A stretch of 64,000 nucleotides of DNA from Tiliqua scincoides (GCF_035046505.1 NC_089822.1:87279659-87343658), one strand, 5' to 3'. Shown: positions 12,276 to 24,190, numbered from the stretch's first letter. A program made the numbers and translations. The notes: generated by a model not told the origin, from the letters alone.

Positions 12276-13390
12276 GTGCATGCTGAGCTGCCTCTCTGTA
12301 AACACAATTTTTCTGAAGCAACAAATGCTGATCACAGGGGAAAAAATTCTGCCCATGATCAGTGTTCGTTGCAGCAATCAAATGGTAATTATGGGAAGAG
12401 TGGATGGTGGAACTGAGTCATATGTCAGTGTGCTCTAAAACCCTTTTGCGTTCATTTCCCTGAGACTAAATGAATAGGGCTATAGGCTTGCCAGGGATCC
12501 AAGCTGATGCAGGCCAACTTTCCTCTCCCCTTGATGTTATAGTCATCCACATGCCAGCTCCTCGAGATCAACTTATGCATTCCATCCAGGCCCCATATGG
12601 AAGAAGCAGATGAATTACTAAAGATATGTTTAAAGATCAATTAACTCCAAACAGGATGAACACATAAGAAACATGTGTTTGACACCAGATGTACGTTTCC
12701 TCATACCATAAATATTGTAATGTCTATCTAGCCCTATTCACACATAATATCCATCATTATCTGCACCCTCCATTTTTAGGAGGTTCATACCTTGTATTGA
12801 TTTTTAAAATCACACATACAATCATTCACGGCAAGATGTATACATATGTATGACTGACAGCTCCATGCAGGCGCAAACAGCCCTTGTGCCAGCAAGCAAA
12901 CACAACAAGATACACACTAGAGGAGAAAGGAAAATACTCCTCAGATGTTTCTACACCTAAGACTCAATCTGCATGTCTCGTTCTCTCCATGGAACCCTGG
13001 GACCTGTTGTTTGGATCAGAGGAGAGGACTAGTGTTCTCTAACAGAGAATTCTGCGCACCTTCACTGAAATACAATTTCCAAGACACTTTGAGAGAAGCC
13101 ATGATGTTTAAACTGTACCCTAACCTGTTTGCAGAGCACATGGGGTAACTGAAACATTCCTTCACTCACAGAGGCAGTCTTTTGCTAATGCAAGGACCCT
13201 TTCTGTTCATGCATGGGGTCTTTGAGCGAGGAGAACACTCCTCTTGGAGCAGAAGAAGTTTCTGATGATGCCCCACAGTCTTTGGATGTTAGGATACAAT
13301 CCTACTAGTGCAGTGTAGCTATGCTAGAAATATTAGCCAATCTGATCTCAGTGGAAATTCTATCCATGCCTGGGTATTAGCAGAACACTT
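12276..13390. other. Intergenic DNA, no gene recognised
   Basis: Unremarkable AT-rich sequence. No repeat family or exon was recognised in this stretch. Confidence 0.5.
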
Positions 13391-13519
13391 CTCTTGAGCA
13401 GGGGTCTCCAAAACGTTTGGCCAGAGGGCTGCATCAAATATCTGGCATGGTGTTGAGGGCCGGGGGAAAAAATTTAAATTTAAAATTTAAATAAATAAAT
13501 TAGAGATGGAACTTAGATG

Positions 13520-14976
13520 CAGTGGCATCACTAGGATCCATGTCACCCCATACAGTGGGTGGGGCAATGCCCCAGGTGGTGGGTGTGGTGCTGTACCATT
13601 GCACCACCCCCACTGGTTTTTTGGCTGTTACTTTAGATAGAACACAGATATTTCAATGCAGTTTGTTTCATTGCATTCTGCATGAAATTACGCATTGATT
13701 GAGATATAACATGATGGGATTATTCCTCCAAACTCTGATTTTAGTGATTTTGAAAACTTGTAGAGTCACACATACACCCATGTCTACTTACTAGCACCTT
13801 ATTGCAGCAGTTCTCAAACTTTTAGCACCGGGACCCACTTTTTAGAATGACAATCTGTCCAGGACCCATTGGAAGTGATGTCATGGCCAGAAGTGACATC
13901 ATCAAGCAAATTAAAATAATTAAATTAAAAGAAATAATTAAATAAGGGGGAGCCAGTCCTGTTCCACCAAGTGAATCTACTCTGAAGTAAGTCCTATTGT
14001 GGTCAATGGGGCTTACTCTCAGGAAAGTGTGGGTAGGATTGCAGCCTGTGAGCCCAAGCCTATGCATGTCTACTCTGAAGTAAGTTCCACAGTGGTCATT
14101 GGGGCTTACTCTCAGGAAAGTGTGGGTAGAATTGCAGCCTGTGAGCCTAATCCTATGCATGTCTACTCTGAAGTAAGTCCCATAGGGGTCAATGGGGCTT
14201 ACTCTGTAGTCTGCCTCCAATAACCCTCCCAAAAAGAATCAGTGAGATTTCCAGCCCTCCCCAGTGACCAGTTTAAAGTTCTTCTATTTCAAGCATATCA
14301 GTACAAAGACCCACATGGCTTTGCAAGTGCAAAATAGAAAACTTTCCCCTTACCAGTTGAAGCCTCTTTTCTTTGTCCTTTTTGGTGGGGGGAGGCTGCC
14401 GTCTGGAGCATTTGTTGCGCTCCAGTTCCATCGAATCAGGACCATTCTGGTGTCTTCACATTCCCCTTTGCCTGGCCTGACCACCAGCCAAGGCACGTCT
14501 GCCTACTCATGAGTAAACGTGACCCTGAAGCTTCTTCTCTTTCCATAGGGCTCAACAGACTGCAGCTGGGAGAGAGGGAGGGGCCTCCTCCCTTTTGTGT
14601 TTTTGGGGGCTGCATTCATTGGCTCAGGACCATTCTGGTGTAGTTGGATTCCTCTCAGCTTGCCCTTTCCAACAGACTATGGCAAGTACACCTACTCATG
14701 AGTAAACACGTGGTATGGCTCACTTTCACTTTCCATAGGGATCCAGTCATTTTTTTCATTCCGGTTTTTTGACCATTACCTTTGAAGGAAAGGAGCTATT
14801 TCAATGCTGTTTTTTGCATTGCATTCCACAGGACATTCCACATCCAACAGCGTATGGCATGATGCGGTAGCTTCTAATCCTGCAATTTTAGCGCGTCCTC
14901 CCCCAGGGTGCGTCACCCCCCATGGCGCGTCACTCGGTGCAGGCCGCACCCCCCGCACTCCCTAACGATGCCAGTG
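13520..14976 (+). mobile_element. hAT-like element nested in the outer hAT
   Basis: Starts cagtggcatcactagg and ends cctaacgatgccagtg, which pair as inverted termini. The exact 8-bp duplication cttagatg lies at 13512-13519 and 14977-14984. The interior is itself composite. A hAT-end fragment with 91-bp repeat units occupies about 13805-14212. Two blocks are directly duplicated ('tttcaatgc...ttgcattgcattc' near 13650 and 14790; 'ctactcatgagtaaac' near 14502 and 14690). No transposase is present. Confidence 0.88.
13805..14212 (+). repeat. hAT-end fragment carrying three tandem ~91-bp repeat units
   Basis: The start 'cagcagttctcaaactttta' and 'gggacccactttttagaatg' match the element ends at 55073 and (reverse) 38750. 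From about 13965 three tandem copies of the 91-bp unit follow, each with 'tctactctgaagtaagt', 'caatggggcttactctcagg' and 'attgcagcctgtgagcc'. The third unit is truncated. A matching right terminus was not found. Confidence 0.75.
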
Positions 14977-15114
14977 CTTAGATGAGTGAATAAATGAATG
15001 AATGGGCTAATTCATTCAATCTCTCTGGCCCTCAGAACACCCTCCAGACACAACCAGAGCACAGCTCTTGTCGTGTTCAGTCATGTTCAGTTCAGTTGAG
15101 TGTAAGAAGGTAAG

Positions 15115-17113
15115 TGTAAAAAATGTAAGAAGGTGATACGGGAGGCGAAGCGAGACTATGAGGAACGCATGGCCAGCAGCATTAAGGGGAATAATAAAAG
15201 CTTCTTCAAATCTGTTAGAAGCAGGAAACCCGCCAGAGAAGTGGTTGGCCCTCTGGATGGTGAGGGAGGGAAAGGGGAGATAAAAGGAGACTTAGAGATG
15301 GCAGAAAAATTAAACGAGTTCTTTGCATCTGTCTTCACGGCAGAAGACCTCGGGCAGATACCGCTGCCCGAACGGCCCCTCCTGACCGAGGAGTTAAGTC
15401 AGATAGAGGTTAAAAGAGAAGATGTTTCAGACCTCATTGATAAATTAAAGATCAATAAGTCACCGGGCCCTGATGGCATCCACCCAAGAGTTATTAAGGA
15501 ATTGAAGAATGAAGTTGCAGATCTCTTGACTAAGGTATGCAACTTGTCCCTCAAAACGGCCACGGCGCCAGAAGATTGGAGGATAGCAAATGTCATGCCT
15601 ATCTTTAAAAAGGGAAAAAGGGGGGACCCGGGAAACTATAGGCCAGTCAGCCTAACACCTATACCGGGTAAGATGGTGGAATGCCTCATCAAAGATAGGA
15701 TCTCAAAACACATAGATGAACAGGCCTTGCTGAGGGAGAATCAGCATGGCTTCTGTAAGGGTAAGTCTTGCCTCACGAACCTTATGGAATTCTTTGAAAA
15801 GGTCAACAGGCATGTGGATGTGGGAGAACCTGTAGACATTATATATCTGGACTTTCAGAAGGCGTTTGACACGGTCCCTCACCAAAGGCTACTAAAAAAA
15901 CTCCACAGTCAGGGAATTAGAGGACAGGTCCTCTCATGGATTGAGAACTGGTTGAAGGCCAGGAAACAGAGAGTGGGTGTCAATGGACAATTTTCACAAT
16001 GGAGAGAAGTGAAAAGCGGTGTGCCCCAAGGATCTGTCCTGGGACTGGTGCTTTTCAACGACTTCATAAATGACCTGGAGGCAGGGGTGAGCAGTGAGGT
16101 GGCAAAGTTTGCAGACAACACCAAACTTTTCCGAGTGGTGAAGACCAAAAGTGATTGTGAGGAGCTCCAGGAGGATATTTCCAGACTGGCAGAATGGGCA
16201 GCAAAATGGCAGATGCGCTTCAATGTCAGTAAGTGTAAAGTCATGCACACTGGGGCAAAAAATCAAAACTTCACACATAGGCTGATGGGTTCTGAGCTGT
16301 CTGTGACAGATCAGGAGGGAGATCTTGGGGTGGTGGTGGACAGGTCGATGAAAGTGTCGACTCAATGTGCGGCGGCAGTTAAGAAGGCCAATTCTATGCT
16401 TGGGATCATTAGGAAAGGTATTGAGAACAAAACGGCTAATATTATAATACCATTGTACAAATCGATGGTAAGGCCACACCTGGAGTACTGTGTTCAGTTC
16501 TGGTCGCGGCATCTCAAAAAAGACATAGTGGAAATGGAAAAGGTACAAAAGAGAGTGACTAAGATGATTACGGGGCTGGGGCACCTTCCTTATGAGGAAA
16601 GGCTACAGCGTTTGGGCCTCTTCAGCCTAGAAAAGAGGCACCTCAGGGGGGACATGATTGAGACATACAAAATTAAGCAGGGGATGGACAGAGTGGATAA
16701 AGAGATGCTCTTTACACTCTCACGTAACACCAGAACCAGGGGACATCCACTAAAATTGAGTGTTGGGAGAGTTAGAACAGACAAAAGAAAATATTTCTTT
16801 ACTCAGCGTGTGGTTGGTCTGTGGAACTCCTTGCCACAGGATGTGGTGCTGGTGTCTGGCCTGGACGCCTTTAAAAGGGGATTGGACAAGTTTCTGGAGA
16901 AAAAATCCATTACGGGTTACAAGCCATGATGTGCATGTACAACCTCCTGATTATAGAAATGGGCTATGTCAGAATGCCAGATGCAAGGGAGGGCACCAGT
17001 ATGAGGTCTGTTGTTATCTGGTGTGCTCCCTGGGGCATTTGGTGGGCCGCTGTGAGATACAGGAAGCTGGACTAGATGGGCCTATGGCCTGATCCAGTGG
17101 GGCTGTTCTTATG
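15115..17113 (+). mobile_element. CR1-family LINE, 5'-truncated, long open RT frame
   Basis: A long frame (15133-16929; opened here by GTG, first ATG a few codons in) encodes most of a CR1-type non-LTR reverse transcriptase. Visible motifs in order: KSPGPDGIHP (about residues 110-119), NYRPVSLTPIPGKM, the HGFCKGKSC block, motif A IIYLDFQKAFDTVPH, motif B SGVPQGSVLG, and motif C FADN at residues 326-329. The family catalytic box is F/YADD, so the second Asp is replaced by Asn and the enzyme should be inactive. The upstream endonuclease domain is missing, as is usual for 5'-truncated LINEs. The 3' UTR ends with 'gtgagatacaggaagctgg' and 'ggggctgttcttatg'. A possible 6-bp duplication, tgagtg, flanks the insertion. 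One continuous frame of almost 600 codons suggests a fairly recent insertion. It lies inside the outer hAT of 13399-17215. Confidence 0.92.
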
Positions 17114-17223
17114 AGTGGGCTAGAGGCTTTCAGGGGACAGGAGCCTGGCTGCCAGCTGGATAGAGGCTTGCTGCGGGCCGCATCTGGCCCCTGGGCCAGG
17201 GTTTGGAGACCCCTGCTCTTGAG

Positions 17224-17884
17224 TAATCTCAAGTGCCATTTTATTGGGGATCAATTCAGTATATGCCACAACCAGTGTTTACCTATGGCAATTCCCGGTG
17301 CCCTCAAAAACTGGGATAGAAAAACTCCAAGATAACTAAAACCTTTGCAGGGGACAGTAGATCATTAGTTGCCTGTGTTCATGGGAGCAGATAGACTTTT
17401 CCCAGTTTATCACCAAATTTCCCACCTCTTTTTATTCTGAAGGTTCCCTTTATTGTATAAGCAGTAAATGAAACATCTGTTGCAAAAGATACTATGAGCT
17501 GCAATCCAGTAGCAATTTTGTTAAATGGTTTGTGCCAGCTCACAATGAGACATATTCAACTTTATAAAACAGTGACACATTCTCCAATATTTAGTTAATC
17601 CAGTCCATTGGCTTTACATTGAATATGAATCATCAACATCCCAACATGCAGTCATAACAGAACCTCCTAAGCAGCCTTCAGAGAGCACAGAGAAACTCTT
17701 CCTGAAAAAGTATTCAATGTGGGTGGGAGCTGGCAATTTCTGAAAGTTACCCAAGTATACTTGTCAAGCAAAAGTATTGCTGTAGCCAGCATTGAGCAGG
17801 TAGTCAAGATTACAATGTAGTTTGCTTTAAGTTGCTTCTTGGCAGCTTACCATGGTCATCATGGGAAAGAGAACTTTACGGTAT
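17224..17884. other. Intergenic DNA, no feature recognised
   Basis: AT-rich sequence with no recognisable repeat termini, exons or conserved motifs. Confidence 0.5.
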
Positions 17885-18052
17885 AGGTTGAGTATCCCTT
17901 ATCTGGAATGCTTGGGACCAGAAGTGTTTCAGATTTTGGATTTTCCTGAATTTTTGGAATATATACTTGCACAAACATAAAAGATATCTTGGGGATAACT
18001 AAGTCTAAATATAAAATTCATTTATGTTTCATATACAACACATATGCATAGC
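17885..18052 (+). mobile_element. Tigger-like (Tc1/mariner) transposon end
   Basis: The phrases 'ggttgagtatcccttatctg', 'gcttgggaccagaagtgttt' and 'aaattcatttatgtttcata' are those of a widespread vertebrate Tigger-type family. Only one end is present; the sequence breaks into an unrelated repeat near 18052. Confidence 0.75.
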
Positions 18053-18850
18053 CCTGCGGTTTTCAAACTCGCAGGGAGTTTGAATCCCGCAGTAAGTCTT
18101 TGCCGGGGTGGGGGGGAGGCAGTGGCGCGATCCCCAGGATCGTGCCGCTCAGGGGGGCTACAGGGGCTTGGTGCACTTGCCCAAGCCTCCTGCAGCGCAC
18201 TGGGGGTGCGGGGAGCCCTGCGCAACCTTCAGAAGGGCTCCCCAGGTCAGGGAAGGTGACAGCGGAGCAATCGCGCCCTGCTCCGCTAAACCAGAAGCAG
18301 TGTGCGATCGCTCCATGTTCCCTTTTGACTGGGCTGCAGGGACTGGGGTGAACCCTGATCTTTAAACCAGAGATGGAATGGTTTGAACCAGCAGTGGCCC
18401 TGGCCCCTCTGCCACCCTGGGGTGTGATTACAACTGCTGCCCCCGTGACCGGAAGTAATTGCAACAATGTCCACTGCTCTGTTGGCTGCTCTCCTTCTCC
18501 CCTTCTTTTTTTTTTTTTTTTTAAACCGAGGAGGCGACCAGCCCTTGGTGTGGCATGCAAAAGCTCTGATGGTAACTGAGGATCAGCAGGAGAACCTGCC
18601 CCCCTAGTAGCCACCATCACAGCGGTTCTGCACCACAGAAGAAGGGCCACCTGCCTTCTCCACTTTTCTATTAAAGGAGAAGCAGCAGGTGGCCCTCGGA
18701 GCAGCACAGAACTAGGCACCACAGCTGGTGGGGGGCAGTGCCCCTCAGCCACACCACTCAGGAGCGCTTGTACAAACTGACCCCCCCTGCCCAGGTACTC
18801 CACTGGATTGAACCTAGAACCTTCTTCTGCATAAGACATGAGCTACTAGC
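18053..18850. repeat. GC-rich dispersed repeat, unassigned
   Basis: Begins 'ccctgcggttttcaaactcg' with a short hairpin (cctgcg...cgcagg) and continues GC-rich through 18850, with a T run at 18507-18523. The long open frames on both strands are compositional and show no domain. It is probably a non-autonomous DNA transposon, but the termini are not resolved. Confidence 0.45.
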
Positions 18851-18859
18851 CCTCTCCCA

Positions 18860-20195
18860 GACGCAAGGGAAGGAAAAGGGTATTTTCACAAGTGACAGTA
18901 AAAATGCCTTCTAGCCTCCATCCTTCCTGGTTGTTGCCAAGACAATAAGGGGGTGGAGATAAAGTTGTCTGATCCATATTAAAGACCAATATAGTTGATT
19001 CAGACAAGGAGAGTTCATTTGCATCTCACTTTTCTGTGAATTGAAATCAAAGTATCTTACCAGCGCTATGCAAATGCACCAAAGTTAAAAGCACAGTTTA
19101 AAAAACTACACTAGCTATTTTTTTTTTTTAAGTGGGCATGATTTCAGTGGGGAAGATAGTTACAAACATGGATTATAGACACCATATATAAGCACACAAA
19201 AAAGCATGGAAAGACAGATATAAAGGAGGCTGTGAACCACTCTTTCCAGTTGGGGATCCAGTTTTGTGTTTTTCTGCAGGGAGGAGAGGAAATTGCATTT
19301 GATCCCAGATCATATAAAACTTCCCCAGGTCCACCAGTGCTCCAGAATTGCTTCTAGGAGTCCATCACCCATTTCCTTGGGCTAAACTAAAAAAAAAGAA
19401 ATCAGTTGCCAAGGTCACCTTCATCACAGGTCTGAATCCTTGCATTCTGCTTCAGCAACTATGCGTTGCGGCCAAAGACACAGCACAAGATTGGCTGGGA
19501 GCAAGTGTTCTCCCTCGATAAAAAATTGCAGCATGCTCTCTAACAATAGTATCTGGGCATTAATGAACTACAAGCCTGAAATGCCTATTCAGGCTTCTTT
19601 CATTTTCTGCCAGTAATTACTCTAATTAGTCCCCCCTGAAACAAACTATTAGAAAAGCCATTGTTAATTTGTTCCAAAGCAAATGATTATCTAAAATTTA
19701 CACAGTAGGGAAGACCTTAATTAGACTGTCATCAGCTGGGACTCTAAGTGCCCCTGGCAGCAGGAGTCTAATTAATTACGTGTGCTGCCACATTGCAGAA
19801 TTTTGGTCTTGCTGGAGACGCTTCATTGTCTAGTGCTGGATAAGGAGGCTTCAAGAGCATTACAAGAGAATCACTTGGGCTTGTGTGGTTCTCACTAGAC
19901 CAACCTCTCTGTCATGATGTAATCTGGGATGAAAGAATTGCAGGGTACATTTACACTGGCATCTTACTATTGGTCAACAGATTTTTGTAGCTGGTTGCAA
20001 CACCACTGGAAGGTGATGTGAAGCCTATAAACTATAAGTTTGGGAATAGGATGGCTTGAAAGCCAAATGATACCATACACTGCAGTTCCTTGATTGTAAC
20101 TCTCAATGTAATTTTCTTCTTACAGAAGCACCTGTAGGGGAAGCCCAATTTGGATCAGGGTCATGAAAGAGACAGGGTGCCACTTTTTTCTTTCA
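18860..20195. other. Intergenic DNA with one candidate conserved element
   Basis: No exon or clear transposon is seen. The sub-interval 19540-19860 is listed separately. Confidence 0.5.
19540..19860. promoter_or_regulatory. Candidate conserved non-coding element (TAATTA-rich)
   Basis: A repeat-free stretch dense in homeodomain-type cores: 'cagtaattactctaattagt', 'ccttaattagactg', 'gtctaattaattacgtg'. A short inverted pair 'aagcctgaa...ttcaggctt' lies near 19571-19598. This texture is typical of deeply conserved vertebrate enhancers. The call rests on composition only. Confidence 0.4.
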
Positions 20196-20201
20196 CACTG
20201 A

Positions 20202-20401
20202 GGGTGCAATCCTAAGCCCTTATGTCAGTGCTTTCCAGCACTGGCATAGCAGTGCCAATGGGACATGTGCTGCATCCTGCAGTTGGGTGTCACTCACAGA
20301 GGCCTCCTCAAGTCAGGGAATGTTTGTTCCCTTACTTCAGAGCTGCATTGCCCTGATGTCAGTGCTGGAAAGCACTGACATAAGGGGTTAGGATTGTGCC
20401 C
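20202..20401. mobile_element. Short inverted-repeat transposon (MITE)
   Basis: A 200-bp element with near-perfect arms: left 'gggtgcaatcctaagccctt' continuing to 'gtgctttccagcactg', right the reverse complement ending 'ggttaggattgtgccc'. It shares the central 'catgtgctgcatcctgc' and 'tttgttcccttac' blocks with the PIF-like copies at 41988, 48177 and 51192, and so belongs to the same wider family. The flanking trinucleotides do not match. Confidence 0.75.
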
Positions 20402-21805
20402 TCCATCTTAAATTATCTCCTTTGAAACTGCTATTCAGGGCTGGCTTCAGCAGGTATGTGCTGGAGGCCCATGACTCCCACTGGGCCCTAGTCAACTCAC
20501 CCCTGATTAGTTTCTGTAGGAGTTCCAACTGCTTTACTAAGAAAAATCAAGGGTTGCTCAGTGACTCTGGATTTTCTAAACTCTATGTGTAGTTGTGTTT
20601 GTTTCCAGTGAGCAAGATTGAATTACAGCCTAAATCTTACTGAACCCAACGGGCTTACTTCTGAGTAAAATAATACTGTTTTCAAACACCTCTATCTATG
20701 TGTGAGGGACAGCCTAATACAATGCAACTCTCTGGTCCCCCATTGCCACCCTCTTCCACCCCCCTCCCACTTCCCTCCACTTCCAGCACAAACTTACTGT
20801 GCTGGCAGGTGTCCATTGTTCACTGGCCTGTGGAACCAACTGCTCACCACAGCATGTCACACTTCGCAACACCCAAGAAGTGTCTTATGTCACTGGAATG
20901 CTCATAGGGGTGGGGGAAGGAAGGAGGAAGACCCTGGCCCCAAACTTACTCTTCCCTCTCCCTGCCAAAACCTAATGGGGTTGGAGTCCTCCAAGTGACA
21001 GCAGGACCACTGCCTTCAGCTTGAAGTGTACCAGGACAAGAGGATTGGGAAAATTCACACACCTGCCTGCCCATCTGTTCACCCCCTCACAGCTGTCTGC
21101 TTCCCTTTCCATCTCCCTAGCAAGAGTGAGCAGGGAGGACAGAGTCTGGATTGGGCAACTGAGCTAGGAAGAATCAGCCAATGACGGGGTGCATGTGCAC
21201 ACAGGGACCCAAAACTTATTCATGTCCTAGGGCTTGCTGCACCCTGGCATCAACTCTTCTGCTATTAGCGGTGAAATGGAAAAATGTACAGGCTTCTGTG
21301 CTTGCCAGTTTTCCCTTATATAGCTAATAGCAACATGAGGGGATGACTTGGTCTAGATAAGTACTGAAGAAGGAATTGTTAACCCACCCATGCCACAGCC
21401 CTGATCCAATTTGTGATGCCCCTGCAGTTGCATTTCTAAGAAGAAAATTGTGTTGGCTCTTCCAGTCATGGAGCGCCAGCATAATTGTGCGGCTTGGCTT
21501 TAAAACCTGCTTCAGGAAGGTGGGCTAGAATCAAGGCCAGACAGCCAGAATCTAAATATGGGAAGCCTAATGTGTTTGAAAGTTATACAGTTGTATGAAA
21601 TATTATGAAAACTAATAACATAAAAATGTTAAAAGAAGCTGGTGCATTTTGGTCTGTCCAGTTTCTTTGCACTCAGTCATCAGAACACTGCACCCAGGAA
21701 TAGGTTTATGCCGTACTAAGCATTGGGGTAGAATGCTGCCTGCCCACAGCAAAAGTAATTCTTCTAAAAACAGATGCAGAATGTTCAGGAAGGGGGCCTG
21801 GAATC
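20402..21805. other. Intergenic DNA, no gene recognised
   Basis: A partial minus-strand copy of the 91-bp repeat lies near 20615-20670 ('gggcttacttctgagtaaaa'). The remainder has C-rich open frames without domains and no clear repeat termini. Confidence 0.5.
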
Positions 21806-21813
21806 TCTCAGAA

Positions 21814-22069
21814 AGTGCTTCTCAAACTGCAGGTCTTTGGCCCAACAGTGGGTCACAACCCAATTTTTGGTAGTTTGCAAAACTCACAACAAAGGTTAGG
21901 CTATGTGCATCAAGAGTTAAACAACCTGCTACTGCTACTTTTTTTTGGGGGGGGGGGGAAAGGGGGCACTGCTTCCCAATCACCATTATAACCACAGAGG
22001 CTTGAACAGCTGGTAAAGTGAAACTTTTTTTTAGAGGGGTCCCAATGCTAAAAAGTTTGGGAACCACTG
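21814..22069 (+). mobile_element. hAT-like element
   Basis: Ends agtgcttctcaaactgc and aagtttgggaaccactg pair as inverted termini. The flanking 8-mers tctcagaa and tcctagaa agree at six of eight positions. Contains the block 'ggctatgtgcatcaagagtt' shared with 49015-49222. Confidence 0.78.
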
Positions 22070-22408
22070 TCCTAGAAGTAGACAGATTCCCTTCAGACCT
22101 CAAGAACCACTTCCTCCCAAATGGGCTGATCAGTGTTTTGTTTAGATCTTTCGGGAAGAATCTTTTCTTGATCAGAGAGACACCCACTCTGAACTACATC
22201 AGACTGCTATTCCTAGCGCAACATCCCAAAACTGCTGATACTGAGAAACATTTTTTTTTATATACAAAGTAGGAGACACACTTCTCTCTTCCACCCCAGA
22301 AGGTTTTCTTTCAGAGTGTAAAGAAGCAGTATTTATTCTCACCGGAGCAGCCCATCTTGCAAGTTTCCAGGTGAGTTAGAGATACTGTTTTGATTGGAAA
22401 ATGGTAAG

Positions 22409-22635
22409 CAGCCATTTTCAACCACTATGCCGTGGCACACTGGTGTGCCACGAGCGGTCCACAGGTGTGCCACAGGAATTTGGGGGAAAGTCATTTATTA
22501 ATAGGGCAAATGGGAGATGTGAGCCCCACTGGCAGCATGGTGTGCCTTGTCAATTGTCAACAACCTGGTGGTGTGCCTTGACCATTTTAGTGCCTTGTCA
22601 GTGTGCCTTGAGATTAAAAAGGTTGAAAATCACTA
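22409..22635 (+). mobile_element. hAT-like element (CAGTGATTTTCAACC family), copy 1
   Basis: Starts cagccattttcaacca and ends ggttgaaaatcacta. The body has 'gtgtgccacaggaatttggg', 'gtgtgccttgtcaattgtca' and 'gtgtgccttgagatta', shared with the copies at 31163 (minus), 36470 (plus) and 52384 (minus). Confidence 0.8.
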
Positions 22636-22796
22636 GTGTAGAGCAATGACTGAGTAAGTCTCCTCCAACTTGGAGAATCCTTATGCAGCTTTGGACCATG
22701 AGTGATTCAACCATCATACCCCACGCAAAGATGGTGCAGAATTATCCACCACTATAAGATGGTAGATTGTAACTTGAGATCACAGGAGCATTTAGG

Positions 22797-22885
22797 CTGC
22801 AACCCTATGCACACTTTCCTGGGAGTAAGCCTCATTGAATACAATGGAACTTACTTCTGAGTAGGCATGCCTAGTACTGTTCTGT
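22797..22885 (-). repeat. Dispersed ~91-bp repeat unit
   Basis: Minus-strand copy: 'ggctgcaaccctatgcacac', 'tttcctgggagtaagcctca' and 'ggaacttacttctgagtagg' are the reverse complement of the standard unit. Confidence 0.8.
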
Positions 22886-23172
22886 TAATTGATTTACTTC
22901 TTGTTATACAGTAGCAGTTGAATAGAATGTTGGAAGCTACTTGACAGAATAAGACCCTTGGTCTGTCTAGCTCAGGATGTCTGCACTGACAGGCAGTGGC
23001 TGTCCAGGATGTAAAACAGGCTTCATTCCCAGCCCTACCTGGAGATACCAAGGACTGAACATGGAACAATCTGCATGCAAAACCCACATGCTCCCATGAA
23101 CTCCCCAAGTCTCTAGCACAATGCTTGCGTTCCCTGACACATAGTTTAGACTTGCATGCAATTGCTTACTCA

Positions 23173-23343
23173 CAGCCCGGTCCTGAGCTGCCCAGAGTGC
23201 GGGGCTGCCACGGCACAAAAATGGCTGCCGTGGTATCCTGCAAGCCCCAGGCAGCCACCGCTGCCTCCTTGGGAGAGGGGGATGTTCGTTTGCAACTATG
23301 CATGCTGGCAATAAGTCAGTGCACAGGGCTCAGGATCGGGCCC
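23173..23343. mobile_element. PIF/Harbinger-like MITE with TCA duplication
   Basis: Left end cagcccggtcctgagctg and right end agggctcaggatcgggccc form inverted termini. The trinucleotide tca flanks both sides (23170-23172, 23344-23346). Contains 'aaaatggctgcc' and related words also found at 28783-29321. Confidence 0.65.
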
Positions 23344-23839
23344 TCAATCTCTGGTTCTTCCTTACAGGGAAGGAAGGCAAAAGTGCACAGAGACTGCTCT
23401 AAAACCTTCTGCGCTCTGCTCCATTGGCGACAGACAGTAATAGCAAAGGGAAGAAAAGTTGTTTCACTGTCACGTTTTGCTAACACATCAGAATGGATAG
23501 AAGGTGGACCTGCAGACCCAGAGTCTCTGGGTTTGGATCAATGACAGGAGAAACTGATAGTATTGCTGGAATGTCAGACGACTATGAAGTACCTCCTTGT
23601 GGGAAGGCACCATACAGGAGAACATTAACAGAGTTCTTGGTTATTTAACTTAACAGGATGCACTGAAAGCCTCTGCCTTTTATTGCCTCTCACAATTCAA
23701 TGTCATATACATATAGCAAAACCACTGCATAATTTTTTATCATCAGCAATTAAGCAGCTGCTTAGCTGTCTGCCAGATGCCCTGTCTGTCATACAGGACA
23801 GGATTTATCTTTCAGACCAGTCCAACGTAAACCCCCATG

Positions 23840-24190
23840 CAGCAATGCAGCAGCGCCGGCATGGGCTGCACTGCATCCCATCGGAGATATTTTGGCTGCT
23901 GAAGTTCTCCTCAGGGTAAAAGGACAGCTCTCCCCTTGCCCTGGGGTAAGTCTGCAGCAGGTCAATGTGGACCTGCCATCAATATCTCTGTAGCAAGCCT
24001 GTGTTGCTCTGTGCCAGTGGATCAGGCCGAGGAAAGGGGTTTGGATACAGCGCCACTGGTCCCACCCCCTCCCAGGCCTGATCTGCCTGCCTCATCGGTG
24101 CCTCATCTTGCCCCCTCTCCACCCTTCCCCTGCTTCCCTGTATAAGAGTTGACTTTCCTGCTCTGGCAGGCCTCCCAACCATCACCAGCA
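23840..24190. repeat. Unassigned dispersed repeat
   Basis: Resembles 1290-1620 in the order of blocks ('catcccat...gga', 'ttttggctgctg', 'ccccttgccct/cagggtaa', 'gtggatcaggcc'). The termini are not defined. Confidence 0.4.

Larger units (their letters stand above)
13399..17215 (+). mobile_element. hAT-like element split by nested insertions (outer element)
   Basis: The left end caggggtctccaaaacg and the right end ggtttggagacccctg are terminal inverted repeats of the same family as 3650-4105 and 63150-63616. An exact 8-bp duplication, ctcttgag, flanks it at 13391-13398 and 17216-17223. Most of the span is inserted DNA: a second hAT-like element (13520-14976) and a CR1 LINE (about 15115-17113). 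Removing these leaves about 350 bp, close to the usual length of the family. Confidence 0.9.

Noticed and set aside
12004-12438. Host C2H2-like zinc-finger gene
   Set aside because: The single finger is followed by a (caa)n simple tail and sits in a fragment that looks like a LINE 3' end.
15994-16584. 196-codon minus-strand frame
   Set aside because: Antisense shadow of the CR1 reverse-transcriptase frame.
18063-18839. 258-codon minus-strand frame
   Set aside because: Lies in a GC-rich dispersed repeat; overlapping frames on both strands and no domain.
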